64,000 bases of DNA from Blastomonas fulva (GCF_003431825.1 NZ_CP020083.1:1960501-2024500), one strand, 5' to 3'; positions 26,733 to 35,948 are shown, numbered from the stretch's first letter. Made by a program: numbers and translations. The notes: generated by a model not told the origin, from the sequence alone.

Positions 26733-28556
26733 ATGTGCGGTATCGTTGGAATCCTCGCCCGGCGCGATGTCGTGGGCGATCTGGTCGATGGTTTGAAGCG
26801 GATGGAATACCGCGGATATGACTCCGCGGGGGTCTGCACGGTGCACGACGGCCAGCTGGTGCGCAGGCGCGCGCAGGGCAAGTTGCGCAATCTGGTCGAT
26901 GTGCTGGCGAAGGATCCCGCGCCCGGCCATGTCGGCATCGCGCACACCCGCTGGGCGACGCACGGCGCGCCGACGACATCGAACGCGCACCCACATGCCA
27001 CGGACGAAGTGGCGCTGGTGCACAACGGCATCATCGAGAACTTCAAGCAGCTGCGCGATGCGCTGATCGCACGCGGTCGCCGTTTCGAGAGCGAGACCGA
27101 CTCCGAGGTTGTCGCGCATCTGCTGAGCGAGCGGATCGAGGCCGGCGACAGCCCGCAGGACGCGGTCAAGGCCGTACTGCCGCAGCTGCGCGGCGCCTTC
27201 GCGCTCGCCATCGCGTTCCGCCAGTATCCGGATATGCTGATCGGCGCGCGGCTGGGTTCGCCTCTGGTGCTGGGCTATGGCGAGGGCGAGACCTATCTGG
27301 GTTCGGACGCGCTGGCGCTCGCTCCATTGACGCAGCGCATCGCCTATCTCGAAGAGGGCGACTGGGTGGTGCTGACCCGCGACGGCGCGCAGGTCTTTGA
27401 CGCCGACAACGCTCCCGTAGAGCGCGAGGTCACGCTGTCGGGTGTGACAGGCGCGCTGATCGACAAGGGCAACCACCGCCATTTCATGCAGAAGGAAATC
27501 TTCGAGCAGCCGGTGGTCGTGGCGCAGACGCTGCAAAGCTATATCCGCTCGGTCGAACAGCAGGTGGCGCTGCCACAGATGGACTTCGAGCTTTCGGACA
27601 TCGACCGGGTGACGATCATCGCCTGCGGCACCGCATCCTATGTCGGCATGATCGGCAAATACTGGATCGAGCAATTGGCTCGCGTCCCCGTCGAGGTCGA
27701 TGTCGCGTCGGAATACCGCTATCGCGATCCGGTGCTGTCGCCCGGAATGCTTGGCGTGGTCGTGTCTCAATCGGGCGAGACCGCCGATACGCTGGCGGCC
27801 CTGCGCCACATGAAGGCGGGCGAGGTGACCACCGCAGGCATCATCAATGTTCCGACCAGCTCGATGGCGCGCGAGGTCGATCTGCTGCTGCCGACGCATG
27901 CCGGGCCCGAGATTGGGGTCGCATCGACCAAGGCGTTCACCTGCCAGCTGGCGGTGATGGCGGCGCTTGCGGTCAATCTTGCGCGCGCCAAGGGGCGCCT
28001 CAGCCAGGCTGAAGAGGCCGAGATCGTGCGCCATCTGATCGAGGCGCCCGCTGCGATCAACGCGGCGCTGGCGCATGATGCCGAGATCGAGGCAATGGCG
28101 CACACGATCGCGCAGGCGCGCGACGTGCTCTATCTGGGGCGTGGGCCGGACTATGCGCTGGCGCTGGAAGGCGCGCTGAAGCTCAAGGAAATCAGTTACA
28201 TCCACGCCGAAGGCTATGCCGCAGGCGAGATGAAGCACGGCCCTATCGCGCTGATCGACGAGGCGGTGCCGATCATCGTCATCGCGCCCTCGGGCCCGCT
28301 GTTCGAAAAGACGGTGAGCAACATGCAGGAGGTGCGCGCGCGCGGCGGCAAGGTGGTGCTGATCTCGGATGCCGAAGGCCTCGCCGAAGCAGGCGAGGGG
28401 TGTCTTGCCACGATCGAGATGCCCAAGGTCCACCCGCTGATCGCGCCGCTCGTCTATGCCGTGCCGGTCCAGCTGCTCGCCTATCACGTCGCGGTCGCCA
28501 AGGGCACCGATGTCGATCAGCCGCGCAACCTGGCAAAATCGGTGACGGTGGAGTGA
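26733..28556 (+). CDS. glmS: Glutamine-fructose-6-phosphate aminotransferase (isomerising)
   Basis: This 607-residue enzyme makes glucosamine-6-phosphate. The N-terminal amidotransferase nucleophile is Cys2 (MCGIVGILA), with KRMEYRGYDSAG and HTRWATHGAPT. Two SIS isomerase domains follow (ACGTASYVGMIGKYWIEQ; SQSGETADTLAALR; YLGRGPDYALALEGALKLKE). It ends LAKSVTVE as usual. No glmS ribozyme is expected or seen, since the 15-bp upstream gap leaves no room for one. Confidence 0.98.
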   Translation: MCGIVGILARRDVVGDLVDGLKRMEYRGYDSAGVCTVHDGQLVRRRAQGKLRNLVDVLAKDPAPGHVGIAHTRWATHGAPTTSNAHPHATDEVALVHNGIIENFKQLRDALIARGRRFESETDSEVVAHLLSERIEAGDSPQDAVKAVLPQLRGAFALAIAFRQYPDMLIGARLGSPLVLGYGEGETYLGSDALALAPLTQRIAYLEEGDWVVLTRDGAQVFDADNAPVEREVTLSGVTGALIDKGNHRHFMQKEIFEQPVVVAQTLQSYIRSVEQQVALPQMDFELSDIDRVTIIACGTASYVGMIGKYWIEQLARVPVEVDVASEYRYRDPVLSPGMLGVVVSQSGETADTLAALRHMKAGEVTTAGIINVPTSSMAREVDLLLPTHAGPEIGVASTKAFTCQLAVMAALAVNLARAKGRLSQAEEAEIVRHLIEAPAAINAALAHDAEIEAMAHTIAQARDVLYLGRGPDYALALEGALKLKEISYIHAEGYAAGEMKHGPIALIDEAVPIIVIAPSGPLFEKTVSNMQEVRARGGKVVLISDAEGLAEAGEGCLATIEMPKVHPLIAPLVYAVPVQLLAYHVAVAKGTDVDQPRNLAKSVTVE

Positions 28557-28574
28557 CCGCAGGTGTCGCGTGCG

Positions 28575-28970
28575 ATGCGCGCTGACAAGCAGGTCACGGT
28601 CACCGGCGGCTGTCACTGCGGGGCGGTGCGATTCGAGGCGGACGTCGCGCCGCAAGTGCGGCTGCTGGCGTGCAATTGCTCGATGTGCGACAAGACCGGG
28701 TTTCTGCATCTGATCGTGCCCCACCGCGATTTCCGGCTGCTGCAGGGGCAGGGGGAGCTTTCCAGCTATCGCTTCGGTACCGGTGCTGCCGAGCATCTTT
28801 TCTGTCGCACCTGCGGGGTCCGCAGCTTTTATCAGCCGCGATCGCACCCCCAGGCCTGGTCGGTCGATTTCCGCTGCCTGGACAACGACCATGGCCTGTC
28901 CGCCGACGTGGAAGCGTTTGATGGCCGGAACTGGGAAGTAGCCAGAGCGAGCCTCACCGACGACGAATGA
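28575..28970 (+). CDS. GFA family (glutathione-dependent formaldehyde-activating/CENP-V fold) protein
   Basis: The 131-residue protein carries the zinc-binding cysteines of the Mss4-like GFA fold: GGCHCGAVRFEA, CNCSMCDKTG and FCRTCGVRSFYQPRSHP. Most family members have no demonstrated formaldehyde-related activity. ATG 28575 was chosen; GTG 28563 is an alternative. It follows glmS by 18 bp and may be co-transcribed. Confidence 0.88.
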   Translation: MRADKQVTVTGGCHCGAVRFEADVAPQVRLLACNCSMCDKTGFLHLIVPHRDFRLLQGQGELSSYRFGTGAAEHLFCRTCGVRSFYQPRSHPQAWSVDFRCLDNDHGLSADVEAFDGRNWEVARASLTDDE

Positions 28971-28982
28971 CATGCAAAAAAC

Positions 28983-29011
28983 ACAAGTGCATGGAAAACA
29001 ATTGCACTTGT
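28983..29011. repeat. Perfect 9-bp inverted repeat in AT-rich gap
   Basis: ACAAGTGCA (28983-28991) and TGCACTTGT (29003-29011) are perfect inverted repeats separated by 11 nt. They start 13 bp after the GFA stop, in an AT-rich segment. The spacing could suit a dimeric regulator or an RNA hairpin. There is no T run after it, so a terminator is unlikely. Confidence 0.5.
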
Positions 29012-29094
29012 ATGACAGAAGTTATGACCTATTTCCCGCTTCAGAGAGCAGGATGTCTGCACGGCAAATTCCAACCGTTCATCAGGAGTTCGTC

Positions 29095-29163
29095 ATGCGT
29101 ATCGCATTCAACCTGGCCGCTGCCTTCGTCAGCAGCGCCGTCATCATGCTGGCCGTCATCTGA
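29095..29163 (+). CDS. Candidate 22-residue hydrophobic peptide
   Basis: ATG 29095 has an excellent AGGAG 7 nt upstream and opens a 23-codon ORF encoding MRIAFNLAAAFVSSAVIMLA followed by VI. It is almost entirely hydrophobic and long enough for one membrane pass. The stop is followed by a stem-loop. The same frame is open from ATG 28972 (63 residues), but the upstream residues are polar and lack a ribosome site. Small membrane peptides of this kind are often missed. No family is recognised. Confidence 0.5.
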   Translation: MRIAFNLAAAFVSSAVIMLAVI

Positions 29164-29169
29164 ACCACG

Positions 29170-29206
29170 TCCGTCGATCAATCGACGGAGCGGCCGGTTT
29201 TCCCTT
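29170..29206 (+). terminator. Hairpin after the 22-residue peptide ORF
   Basis: TCCGTCGAT (29170-29178) and ATCGACGGA (29181-29189) are perfect complements with only 2 nt between them, so the apical pairs must open. A T-rich stretch (GTTTTCCCTTT) begins 8 nt later. It is placed 7 nt after the peptide stop. It could end a short transcript, though the T run is not ideal. The rest of the gap to 29341 shows nothing else. Confidence 0.45.
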
Positions 29207-29341
29207 TGCCTGCAGCGCGCGACATCACGCGGCTGCAGGCGAAGTGGACATCTCTCTCTCCCATCACGCCATCGCGCGTCCCGACGCATTTACAAATCTG
29301 CCGGTTACGCTTCGCTAACTTTGTTTGGCTAGAACCGATGC

Positions 29342-31693
29342 GTGAGCACCACCAAACATAACCCGTCCACGGCACGCAATTTGCCCGTGATGGCCATTCT
29401 TGGCCTGCGCGATCCTGCCGAGGGGGATTGGGACCACTTCCGTGCGATCCAGTATACCGGGCTTGCTCGCTATGCGATTCTGCGCGTGGTGACCAATCTG
29501 GTTCTGGGTTTGATGGTGTGCCAGCTTTTCGCCGGTTTCGTGCCGCTCTGGCAACTTGCCGGGTGGATGGCGATGCTGGGCGGCGCACTGTATTTTCCTG
29601 CCATCGTCTATCGCCAGAGCGGCATGGTCAATCACGATCATGTCGCCCGCCGTTTCGTGCTGCAACTGGTTGCGGCCACCAGCCTTATCGCCTTTGTCTG
29701 GGCCATCCCGATATTGCTGTTTGCGCCGCAGGCCGGACCGATGGAGCTCGCCACGGTGTGGACCATATTGGCTGCATTGGTGGTCGGCGGCACCCTGCTG
29801 CTTAACGCGTTGCCGCTGGGCGCAGTGCTGTTCAACCTGGTGCTGATGGTGGCATCGATCATCGCCTTCGCGCGCGTCGGCGACATCGTGACCATCGGTG
29901 CGATCGTGTGCTTCTCCATCATGCTGGCGCTGTCCGGGTTCGAGAATGCCCGCGCCTTTCTGATGTTCAAGCTGTCCGAAGTCGGCCTGGCCGAAAAGGA
30001 CGAGGTCGTCAGCCTGTTGCTGCGCGAGTTCGAGGAAGGCGATGCCGACTGGCTGTGGCAGATCGACGCCTCGCGCCGGATCGTCGCGGCCAGCCCGCGC
30101 TTTGCCTTTGCCGCCGGGCGCGAGGCCAAGGATATCGAAGGCATGCCGCTGACCCAGCTGATCGCGGGCAAGGCATGGGAAAGCGGCAATCTGCCGCCCA
30201 GCCTGCATGTGCTGTCGGACAAGCTGACCAAGCGCGAGAGCTTCTCCAATCTGGTGGTCAAGGTGCAGGGGGAGGACAAGACCTTCTGGTGGGAGCTGTC
30301 GGCTTCGCCGCGTTATGACGACAATGGTGCGTTCATCGGATTTCGCGGGGTCGGCTCCGATGTGACCGAAAGCCGCGAAAGCGCCGAGAAGATCGCCCGG
30401 CTGGCGCGCTATGACACGCTGACGGGCCTGCCCAACCGCCTGCAACTGACCGAAGCGCTCGACCGCGCGCTGAACGAGTGCGAGCAATGGAAGACGCGCT
30501 GCGGGTTCCTGATGATCGATCTCGACCGGTTCAAGTCGGTCAACGACACGCTCGGCCATCTTGTCGGCGACCGCTTGCTGGCGCAGGTGTCGCTGCGGCT
30601 GCGCTCGCTGATGGGCAAGGACGAGATGTGCGGCCGCCTGGGGGGCGACGAATTCGCCGTGGTGATGCGCGATACCGGCGATGGCCAGCGGATCGGCGAT
30701 CTCGCCCATCGCATCATCGACGTGCTGTCGCGGCCCTATGAGGTGGACGAACACACGCTGTTCATCGGCGCCAGCATCGGATCGGCGCACGGGGTCCGCG
30801 ACGGGCGCACCGTCGAGACGCTGATGCGCAGCGCCGATCTCGCGCTCTACCGGTCCAAGGACGAGGGCGGCGGCCGCCACAATGTCTACGAGCCCAAGCT
30901 GCACAGCCATGCCGAAGAGCGCCGCGTGATGGAAATGGCGCTGCGCAAGGCGCTCGAGAAGGACGAATTCACGCTGGCCTATCAGCCGGTGGTCGATGCC
31001 GCGAGCGAATCTTTGGTCGGCTTCGAAGCCTTGCTGCGCTGGCACAACCCGGAATTCGGCCAGGTGTCGCCTGCGCGCTTCATCCCGCTGGCAGAAGACG
31101 CGCGGCTGGTGGTGCCGATCGGCAACTGGGTGCTGCACCGCGCCTGCTGCGAGGCGGTGTCCTGGCCGGCCGATGTGCGCGTTGCGGTCAATGTTTCCGC
31201 CGAGCAGCTTTACGAGCCTGACTTTGTCGAAACCGTGGTCGAGGCGCTGTCCGAAACGGGGCTCGCCCCGCAGCGGCTCGAACTCGAGGTTACCGAGAGC
31301 GTGTTCCTGCGCGAGGGGTCACGCGCGGGCGAGACGCTCGACCGCATCCTGGCGCTGGGCGTCGGGCTGTCGCTCGACGATTTCGGCACGGGCTATTCGG
31401 CGCTTGGCTATCTCAGCAAGACCCGGTTCACCACGATCAAGGTAGATCGCAGCTTCGTCCAGGGCGCAGCGCGCGGGATGCAGGAAAGCATCGCGATCAT
31501 TCGCGCGGTCGTCGCCATGGCCGACAGCCTGGGCATGGCCACCACCGCCGAGGGGGCGGAGACCGAAAACGAGGTCCGCGTCATCCGCGAGCTGGGGTGC
31601 AAGAAAATCCAGGGCTATTATTACGGCCGCCCGATGGGCGCCGAGGACGTGGCCGAGATGTTTTCCGATCACCGCGCCGCTATGTTCGGCTGA
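29342..31693 (+). CDS. Membrane-bound GGDEF/EAL bifunctional c-di-GMP protein
   Basis: This 783-residue protein begins with about 190 residues of TM helices (from ILRVVTNLVLGLMVCQLFAG to IVTIGAIVCFSIMLALSG). A PAS domain follows (about 225-350, WLWQIDASRRIVAASPRFAFAAG), then GGDEF with an intact motif at 434-438 and EAL with Glu562-Ala563-Leu564. The EAL metal and catalytic motifs NVS, EVTES, DDFGTGYS, KVDRSFV and AEGAE are all present. Both synthesis and hydrolysis of c-di-GMP look possible. The start is GTG. It controls motile versus sessile lifestyle in general; the input signal is unknown. Confidence 0.9.
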   Translation: MSTTKHNPSTARNLPVMAILGLRDPAEGDWDHFRAIQYTGLARYAILRVVTNLVLGLMVCQLFAGFVPLWQLAGWMAMLGGALYFPAIVYRQSGMVNHDHVARRFVLQLVAATSLIAFVWAIPILLFAPQAGPMELATVWTILAALVVGGTLLLNALPLGAVLFNLVLMVASIIAFARVGDIVTIGAIVCFSIMLALSGFENARAFLMFKLSEVGLAEKDEVVSLLLREFEEGDADWLWQIDASRRIVAASPRFAFAAGREAKDIEGMPLTQLIAGKAWESGNLPPSLHVLSDKLTKRESFSNLVVKVQGEDKTFWWELSASPRYDDNGAFIGFRGVGSDVTESRESAEKIARLARYDTLTGLPNRLQLTEALDRALNECEQWKTRCGFLMIDLDRFKSVNDTLGHLVGDRLLAQVSLRLRSLMGKDEMCGRLGGDEFAVVMRDTGDGQRIGDLAHRIIDVLSRPYEVDEHTLFIGASIGSAHGVRDGRTVETLMRSADLALYRSKDEGGGRHNVYEPKLHSHAEERRVMEMALRKALEKDEFTLAYQPVVDAASESLVGFEALLRWHNPEFGQVSPARFIPLAEDARLVVPIGNWVLHRACCEAVSWPADVRVAVNVSAEQLYEPDFVETVVEALSETGLAPQRLELEVTESVFLREGSRAGETLDRILALGVGLSLDDFGTGYSALGYLSKTRFTTIKVDRSFVQGAARGMQESIAIIRAVVAMADSLGMATTAEGAETENEVRVIRELGCKKIQGYYYGRPMGAEDVAEMFSDHRAAMFG

Positions 31694-31708
31694 CGCGGAC
31701 GCTGAAGG

Positions 31709-32383
31709 TCAGGCGCGCTCGAGCACCGATTGCGCCAGCGCCTCGAACAGCCTTGCGCCATCGGTCCCGCCCTGCAGCGGCTCGACCATGCGTTCGGGGT
31801 GCGGCATCATGCCCAGCACGTTGCCCTTGGCGTTGAGCACGCCTGCAATTTCGCGCGATGATCCGTTGACCGGCTCGGCATAGCGGAACGCCACCTGGCC
31901 TTCGCCCTCGATCCTGTCGAGCGTGGCATCATCGGCGAAGTAGTTGCCATCATGATGCGCCACCGGAATCCGGATCGTCTCGCCCGCCTGGTACAGGCTG
32001 GTGAAGCGGCTGCTTGCATTCTCGACTGTCAGTCCGACCGTACGGCAGACAAAGCGGATGCCGGCATTGCGCATCAGCGCGCCGGGCAGCAGGCCGGCTT
32101 CGGTAAGGATCTGGAAGCCGTTGCAGATGCCCAGCACCGCAACGCCGCGCTCTGCGGCCTCGATCACAGCGCCGACCACCGGCGAACGCGCGGCCATCGC
32201 GCCCGAGCGCAAATAATCGCCATAGGAAAACCCGCCGGGGACCCCGATCAGGTCAAGGCCTTCAGGCAGCGTCTGTTCGCCATGCCACAGCCGGATCGGC
32301 GCGTGGCCGGTGACTCGCTCGATCGCCACGGCCAGGTCGCGGTCGCAGTTCGATCCCGGGAAGGTGATGACCGCCGATTTCAT
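31709..32383 (-). CDS. purQ: Phosphoribosylformylglycinamidine synthase, glutaminase subunit
   Basis: This 224-residue class I amidotransferase supplies ammonia to PurL. The start is [16 protein letters not shown], the nucleophile Cys lies in [10 protein letters not shown] and the His/Glu pair in MMPHPERM near the C-terminus. It overlaps purS by one base (TGATG). PurS plus PurQ plus a small PurL form the three-subunit enzyme; purL is not in this window. The frame is open upstream across purS but the overlapping ATG at 32383 is correct. Confidence 0.96.
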   Translation of the reverse strand: MKSAVITFPGSNCDRDLAVAIERVTGHAPIRLWHGEQTLPEGLDLIGVPGGFSYGDYLRSGAMAARSPVVGAVIEAAERGVAVLGICNGFQILTEAGLLPGALMRNAGIRFVCRTVGLTVENASSRFTSLYQAGETIRIPVAHHDGNYFADDATLDRIEGEGQVAFRYAEPVNGSSREIAGVLNAKGNVLGMMPHPERMVEPLQGGTDGARLFEALAQSVLERA

Positions 32384-32613
32384 CAGACCAGCTCGACGCG
32401 GTAGTTTTCGATCACCATGTTGGCGAGCAGCTTGCGGCACATCGCGTCGATATCGGCATCGCTGGTGCCATCGGCGAGGGTCAGTTCGATCAGCCGGCCG
32501 GCGCGGACGTCTTCCACGCCGCCAAAGCCCAGACCTTCCAGCGCATGGTGGATGGCGCGGCCCTGCGGATCGAGCACGCCGTCTTTCAGGGTCACATGGA
32601 TGCGGGCCTTCAT
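32383..32613 (-). CDS. purS: Phosphoribosylformylglycinamidine synthase subunit PurS
   Basis: This 76-residue protein, [20 protein letters not shown] to [11 protein letters not shown], is the small structural subunit of the FGAM synthase complex. The [18 protein letters not shown] segment is characteristic. ATG 32613 begins at the usual family start. It is translationally coupled to purQ. Confidence 0.94.
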   Translation of the reverse strand: MKARIHVTLKDGVLDPQGRAIHHALEGLGFGGVEDVRAGRLIELTLADGTSDADIDAMCRKLLANMVIENYRVELV

Positions 32614-32716
32614 CGGCGTCCTCCTGGCAGAATGAATGGCCTGCCCTATACCGTGCGCCAGCAAAGGGGCAAGGGGGCTCGGCGCAATATCGCGTGTTCA
32701 CCGCTGCCGGGCACGC

Positions 32717-32732
32717 GTTAACCTTCGTTAAC
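32717..32732. repeat. GTTAAC-N4-GTTAAC repeat upstream of the small ORF
   Basis: Two GTTAAC palindromes are separated by CTTC, 52 bp upstream of the 49-residue ORF and about 100 bp from the purS start. TTAA pairs spaced by about 7 bp are the CtrA cell-cycle regulator signature in alphaproteobacteria; here the TTAA spacing is 6, so this is only suggestive. Confidence 0.3.
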
Positions 32733-32783
32733 AAGCCTGCGGAAAGGAGTGCGGCATAGCCTTTGCCTCGAAATGGGGGAAAT

Positions 32784-32933
32784 ATGGCTGGATTGGCACT
32801 CGCAATGTTCGTCGGACTGTTCGGCTTCGGTCATGAACTCGTCGGCTGGAACGATCCCAATGGCCATGTGCAGCTCGCGCTGTTCATGGCGTTCATCTTC
32901 GGGATCATCAGCGGCTATCGCACCCGAGGGTGA
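32784..32933 (+). CDS. Conserved-looking 49-residue membrane protein
   Basis: ATG 32784 is preceded by GGGGGAAAT, an excellent ribosome site. The product starts [20 protein letters not shown], has a short polar link ([10 protein letters not shown]) and a second hydrophobic stretch [14 protein letters not shown] ending YRTRG. This gives two short membrane segments. No function is known. It lies between purS (divergent) and the M16 protease (convergent). Confidence 0.7.
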   Translation: MAGLALAMFVGLFGFGHELVGWNDPNGHVQLALFMAFIFGIISGYRTRG

Positions 32934-32945
32934 TACCAGCAGCTC

Positions 32946-35900
32946 TCAGCGGGGCGCCGCGTTGGTGGTGACCGGCCCGGTGCGCGACGCCAGCTGGCCC
33001 TTGTCGCCGGCTTCGTCGTACAGCGACTGCACCAGCAGTGCGCGCTCGGGCGGAAGATAGGTTCGCGCCAGATCGAGCAGGTCTTCCGCGCTCACCTTGC
33101 CGAAAGCGGTGCCGCCGCTGCGGAAGCGCTCCAGCTTGGCAGGCTTGCTTTGTGCGGCATCGACGATCCCCAGCCATGCGGTGTTGGTCTTCACGCTGTT
33201 GGCGATGTTCTCCAGGATCGGCGTGCGCGCGCGGGCCAGTTCGTCAGCCGCGATGGGGGACGGCGTTGCAGCGCCCGCCATCGGGGCAGGCGCGGAGAGC
33301 TCGCCCGCGATCTGCCGGATGGCCTGGGCGACGCGCTCGACATCGCCCGTCGCCACATTGGTGCTGATCTGGATATAGCCATAGCCCGGATAGATCGAGG
33401 AGGTGAACGAGCGGGCGACCGGCGAATAGCTCGCGCCCAGCTTCTCGCGCAGCTCGTCGGTGACCTTGATCTGCAGCAGTTCGGCCAGCAGCCGCAGCCG
33501 GACGTCCTCGCGATAGTCGTGGTCGTCGGTGGTCGGCCAGTAGAATTCGACGATCGCCTGATCGGCCTCGCCCTTGTGGTGCAGCACCCGCGGGGCGCGA
33601 TTGTCGGTGAAGCGCCGGGCGCGCGCCTCGTCATAGTCGCGGAACTCGGCCTCGCGCTCGGGCAGCGCGCCGAATGTTGCCGCGACCGCTGCGATCGCCT
33701 CGTCCTCGTCGAAATCGCCGACCAGTCCGATCTCGATCGCGCCCTGTTGCAGCCGGTCGCTGATCGCGGACTTCAGGTCGTCGAAAGTCAGCTTCTCGAA
33801 AACCTCGCGCTCGGCGAGCGAGAAGCGCGGGTCGTTGTCCGACAGGATCGCGCCGATCTGACTGCCGATCGCGCCTTCCGGCGTGGCGTTGAGCCGCGCA
33901 TAGAAATTGGGCAGATAGCTGCGATACTGGTTGATCGCCTCGCTGCGATAGCCGGGATGCTGGGTGAACGCGGTAAGTACCTGCATCTGCAGCGCCAGGT
34001 CATCGGGGGTGGTGGCCAGATAGCCGCCCAGATAATCCTCGCCCGATCCGAAGTTGAGCGAGACCGCGCGGCCTGCGAAGATGGTGTAAAGGTCATCCAG
34101 GCTGTGCGCCTCCAACCCGCCGCGCACGAAAATGTTCATCAGGCTCGTGGCTTCGGGCTTGTCGCGCGATGCCAGCAGATCGCCGCCATCGATGCGCAGC
34201 GAGACCAGCACCCGGTTCTTGTCGAAATCGGTCTTCTTGAGGTTGAGCCGGACGTTGTTGGCAAAGCGGATGGTGCGGATGCCCAGGTCCTCGATGGTCG
34301 CATCCGCCACCACCGCGCCGGGCGCTCCGAAGTCCTGATAGGCAAAGGCCTGCGCATCGCGCGCCTTGGGCTTGGTCACCCTGGTCTTGCGCGCATCGGC
34401 AAAGGCGGTGCGGATCGCCTGTGCGCCGCCTTCGGGATCGACCTTGGTGGACAGATGGATCAGCGGCTTGTCCAGCGTGCCGAAGTCCTCGCGCACCGCC
34501 TTGAGCAGCATCTTGGGCGTCAGGCTGTCGCGCAGCGCGACGAACCGTTCAAGCTGGCTTTCGGGCGTGGTGACGATCATGCCATCCTTGGCCATCGCCA
34601 AAATCTGGTCGGCAAGCTGGTCGTTGGGGCGGGTCTGGTTTCCCCGCACCGCATTCTCATAGCCGGTGGTGAAGTTGGCGAGCTGCTCGGCAAGCTCCGC
34701 GTCGGTAAAGCCGTAGCGCAGCGCCGCGCGGACCTCGCGCTCGGCAGCGGCAAGGCCGCGCTGCCATTCGCCATCGCGGACGGCGACGTTGAGCACCGAC
34801 TGGTTGGCGATCTTGTAGACATCCGACCGGCCGATCGAGGCGCCGACATAGGGCGCATTTTCCTGCCGCGCGATCCGGCCCAGGCGGCGCCCGATGATGT
34901 TGTAGCCTATCGCGCGGGTCAGCTTGGCGCGGCGCGCGGCGCGGCTGTCGGCTTCCTCGACATAGGGCGAGAAGCGCACCACCGTTGCGACCTCGTCGAT
35001 CGCGGGATGGGCAAAGATGTTGGCCTGGTCGGTGCGGGTGACGTCGATCCGGCCCAGCGGAACGTCGGGCGCCTCGCCATGCCTGGCCTGCCAGTTGCCG
35101 AAAGCGGCAATGATCTTGGCCTCCATGGCATCGACATCGAGATCGCCCACCACGACGAGCGTGGAGCGGCCGGGAGTGTAATAGCGCTCGTAGAAGCTGC
35201 GGAACCGTTCGGCCGGCGCGGTCTCGATGACGGTCTTGTCGCCAATCGGCGAGCGGGTCGCGAGCCGGGTTTCTGGCACCGAAAATTCGAACAGCGATTC
35301 GCGGTTGCGCTGCGCGTAGTTGGCGCGGGTGCGCAGCTCGGACAGGATCACGCCGCGTTCGCGTTCGATCGCCTCGGGCGCAAAGCTGATCTCGCTCGCG
35401 GTCTCGCGCAGCAGGTAGAGCGCGGTGTCGACCGTCTCAGCGTTCACATTGGGCAGGTCGAGCAGATAACCGGTCTGATCATAGCTGGTGAACGCATTGG
35501 TATCCGCCCCGAACGCCAGCCCCAGCCGCTCCAGGATCTTGATCATCTCGCCTTCGGGCACGTTGGTGGTGCCGTTGAACGCCATATGCTCGATGAAATG
35601 GGCAAGGCCGCGCTCGTCCTCCGCCTCGGCGGTGGAGCCAACATCGATCATCAGCCGCATCACCGCGGTGGTCGCGGGGGTGGAATTGTGGCGGATGGCA
35701 TAGCGCATGCCGTTGGGCAGCACGCCGAAGCGGATCGCGGGATCGGCGGTCAGGTCGCTGCCGGCATAGTGCCATGCCGCAGCAATCGCGGCCTCGTCGC
35801 GCACCGCCGGGGCAGATGCCGCCTCAACCGACGCCGATGTGTCAGGACTGGCGAGCGAGGGCGCCGGACAAAGCGAAAAGGCGGCAATGGCCAAGGAGGC

Positions 35901-35948
35901 CAACACCATGCGTCCGGTCACATATGACAGCCTCTCGCCTTGATCCAT
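32946..35948 (-). CDS. M16 family zinc metalloprotease, exported
   Basis: The protein of 1000 residues has a signal-like N-terminus (MVLASLAIAAFSLCPAPSLA from the second Met) and two M16 (pitrilysin-type) halves. The inverted zinc motif HFIEH is at residues 117-121, with the supporting Glu further on in ERERGVILSE. The second half is catalytically inactive, as usual, and clamps the substrate. It probably degrades peptides in the periplasm. ATG 35948 was used; ATG 35909 directly at the signal peptide is a good alternative. Minus-strand neighbour purC is upstream. Confidence 0.92.
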   Translation of the reverse strand: MDQGERLSYVTGRMVLASLAIAAFSLCPAPSLASPDTSASVEAASAPAVRDEAAIAAAWHYAGSDLTADPAIRFGVLPNGMRYAIRHNSTPATTAVMRLMIDVGSTAEAEDERGLAHFIEHMAFNGTTNVPEGEMIKILERLGLAFGADTNAFTSYDQTGYLLDLPNVNAETVDTALYLLRETASEISFAPEAIERERGVILSELRTRANYAQRNRESLFEFSVPETRLATRSPIGDKTVIETAPAERFRSFYERYYTPGRSTLVVVGDLDVDAMEAKIIAAFGNWQARHGEAPDVPLGRIDVTRTDQANIFAHPAIDEVATVVRFSPYVEEADSRAARRAKLTRAIGYNIIGRRLGRIARQENAPYVGASIGRSDVYKIANQSVLNVAVRDGEWQRGLAAAEREVRAALRYGFTDAELAEQLANFTTGYENAVRGNQTRPNDQLADQILAMAKDGMIVTTPESQLERFVALRDSLTPKMLLKAVREDFGTLDKPLIHLSTKVDPEGGAQAIRTAFADARKTRVTKPKARDAQAFAYQDFGAPGAVVADATIEDLGIRTIRFANNVRLNLKKTDFDKNRVLVSLRIDGGDLLASRDKPEATSLMNIFVRGGLEAHSLDDLYTIFAGRAVSLNFGSGEDYLGGYLATTPDDLALQMQVLTAFTQHPGYRSEAINQYRSYLPNFYARLNATPEGAIGSQIGAILSDNDPRFSLAEREVFEKLTFDDLKSAISDRLQQGAIEIGLVGDFDEDEAIAAVAATFGALPEREAEFRDYDEARARRFTDNRAPRVLHHKGEADQAIVEFYWPTTDDHDYREDVRLRLLAELLQIKVTDELREKLGASYSPVARSFTSSIYPGYGYIQISTNVATGDVERVAQAIRQIAGELSAPAPMAGAATPSPIAADELARARTPILENIANSVKTNTAWLGIVDAAQSKPAKLERFRSGGTAFGKVSAEDLLDLARTYLPPERALLVQSLYDEAGDKGQLASRTGPVTTNAAPR

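Noticed and set aside
26154..28973. 939-codon open frame on the minus strand
   Set aside because: It is antisense to glmS and the vap genes, which have clear homology. The translation is Arg/His/Gln-rich with no recognisable domain, a usual shadow of high-GC coding sequence.
28972..29163. 63-residue reading of the small peptide ORF from ATG 28972
   Set aside because: The upstream residues are polar and have no ribosome site, whereas ATG 29095 has a strong one; only the short form is supported.
32717..32732. CtrA binding site
   Set aside because: TTAA spacing is 6 rather than the canonical 7 and the TTAACC context is incomplete; listed only as a repeat with low confidence.
33150..35927. 925-codon open frame on the plus strand
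   Set aside because: Antisense to the M16 protease with its HFIEH motif; low-complexity Gly/Arg/Asp translation, no domain.
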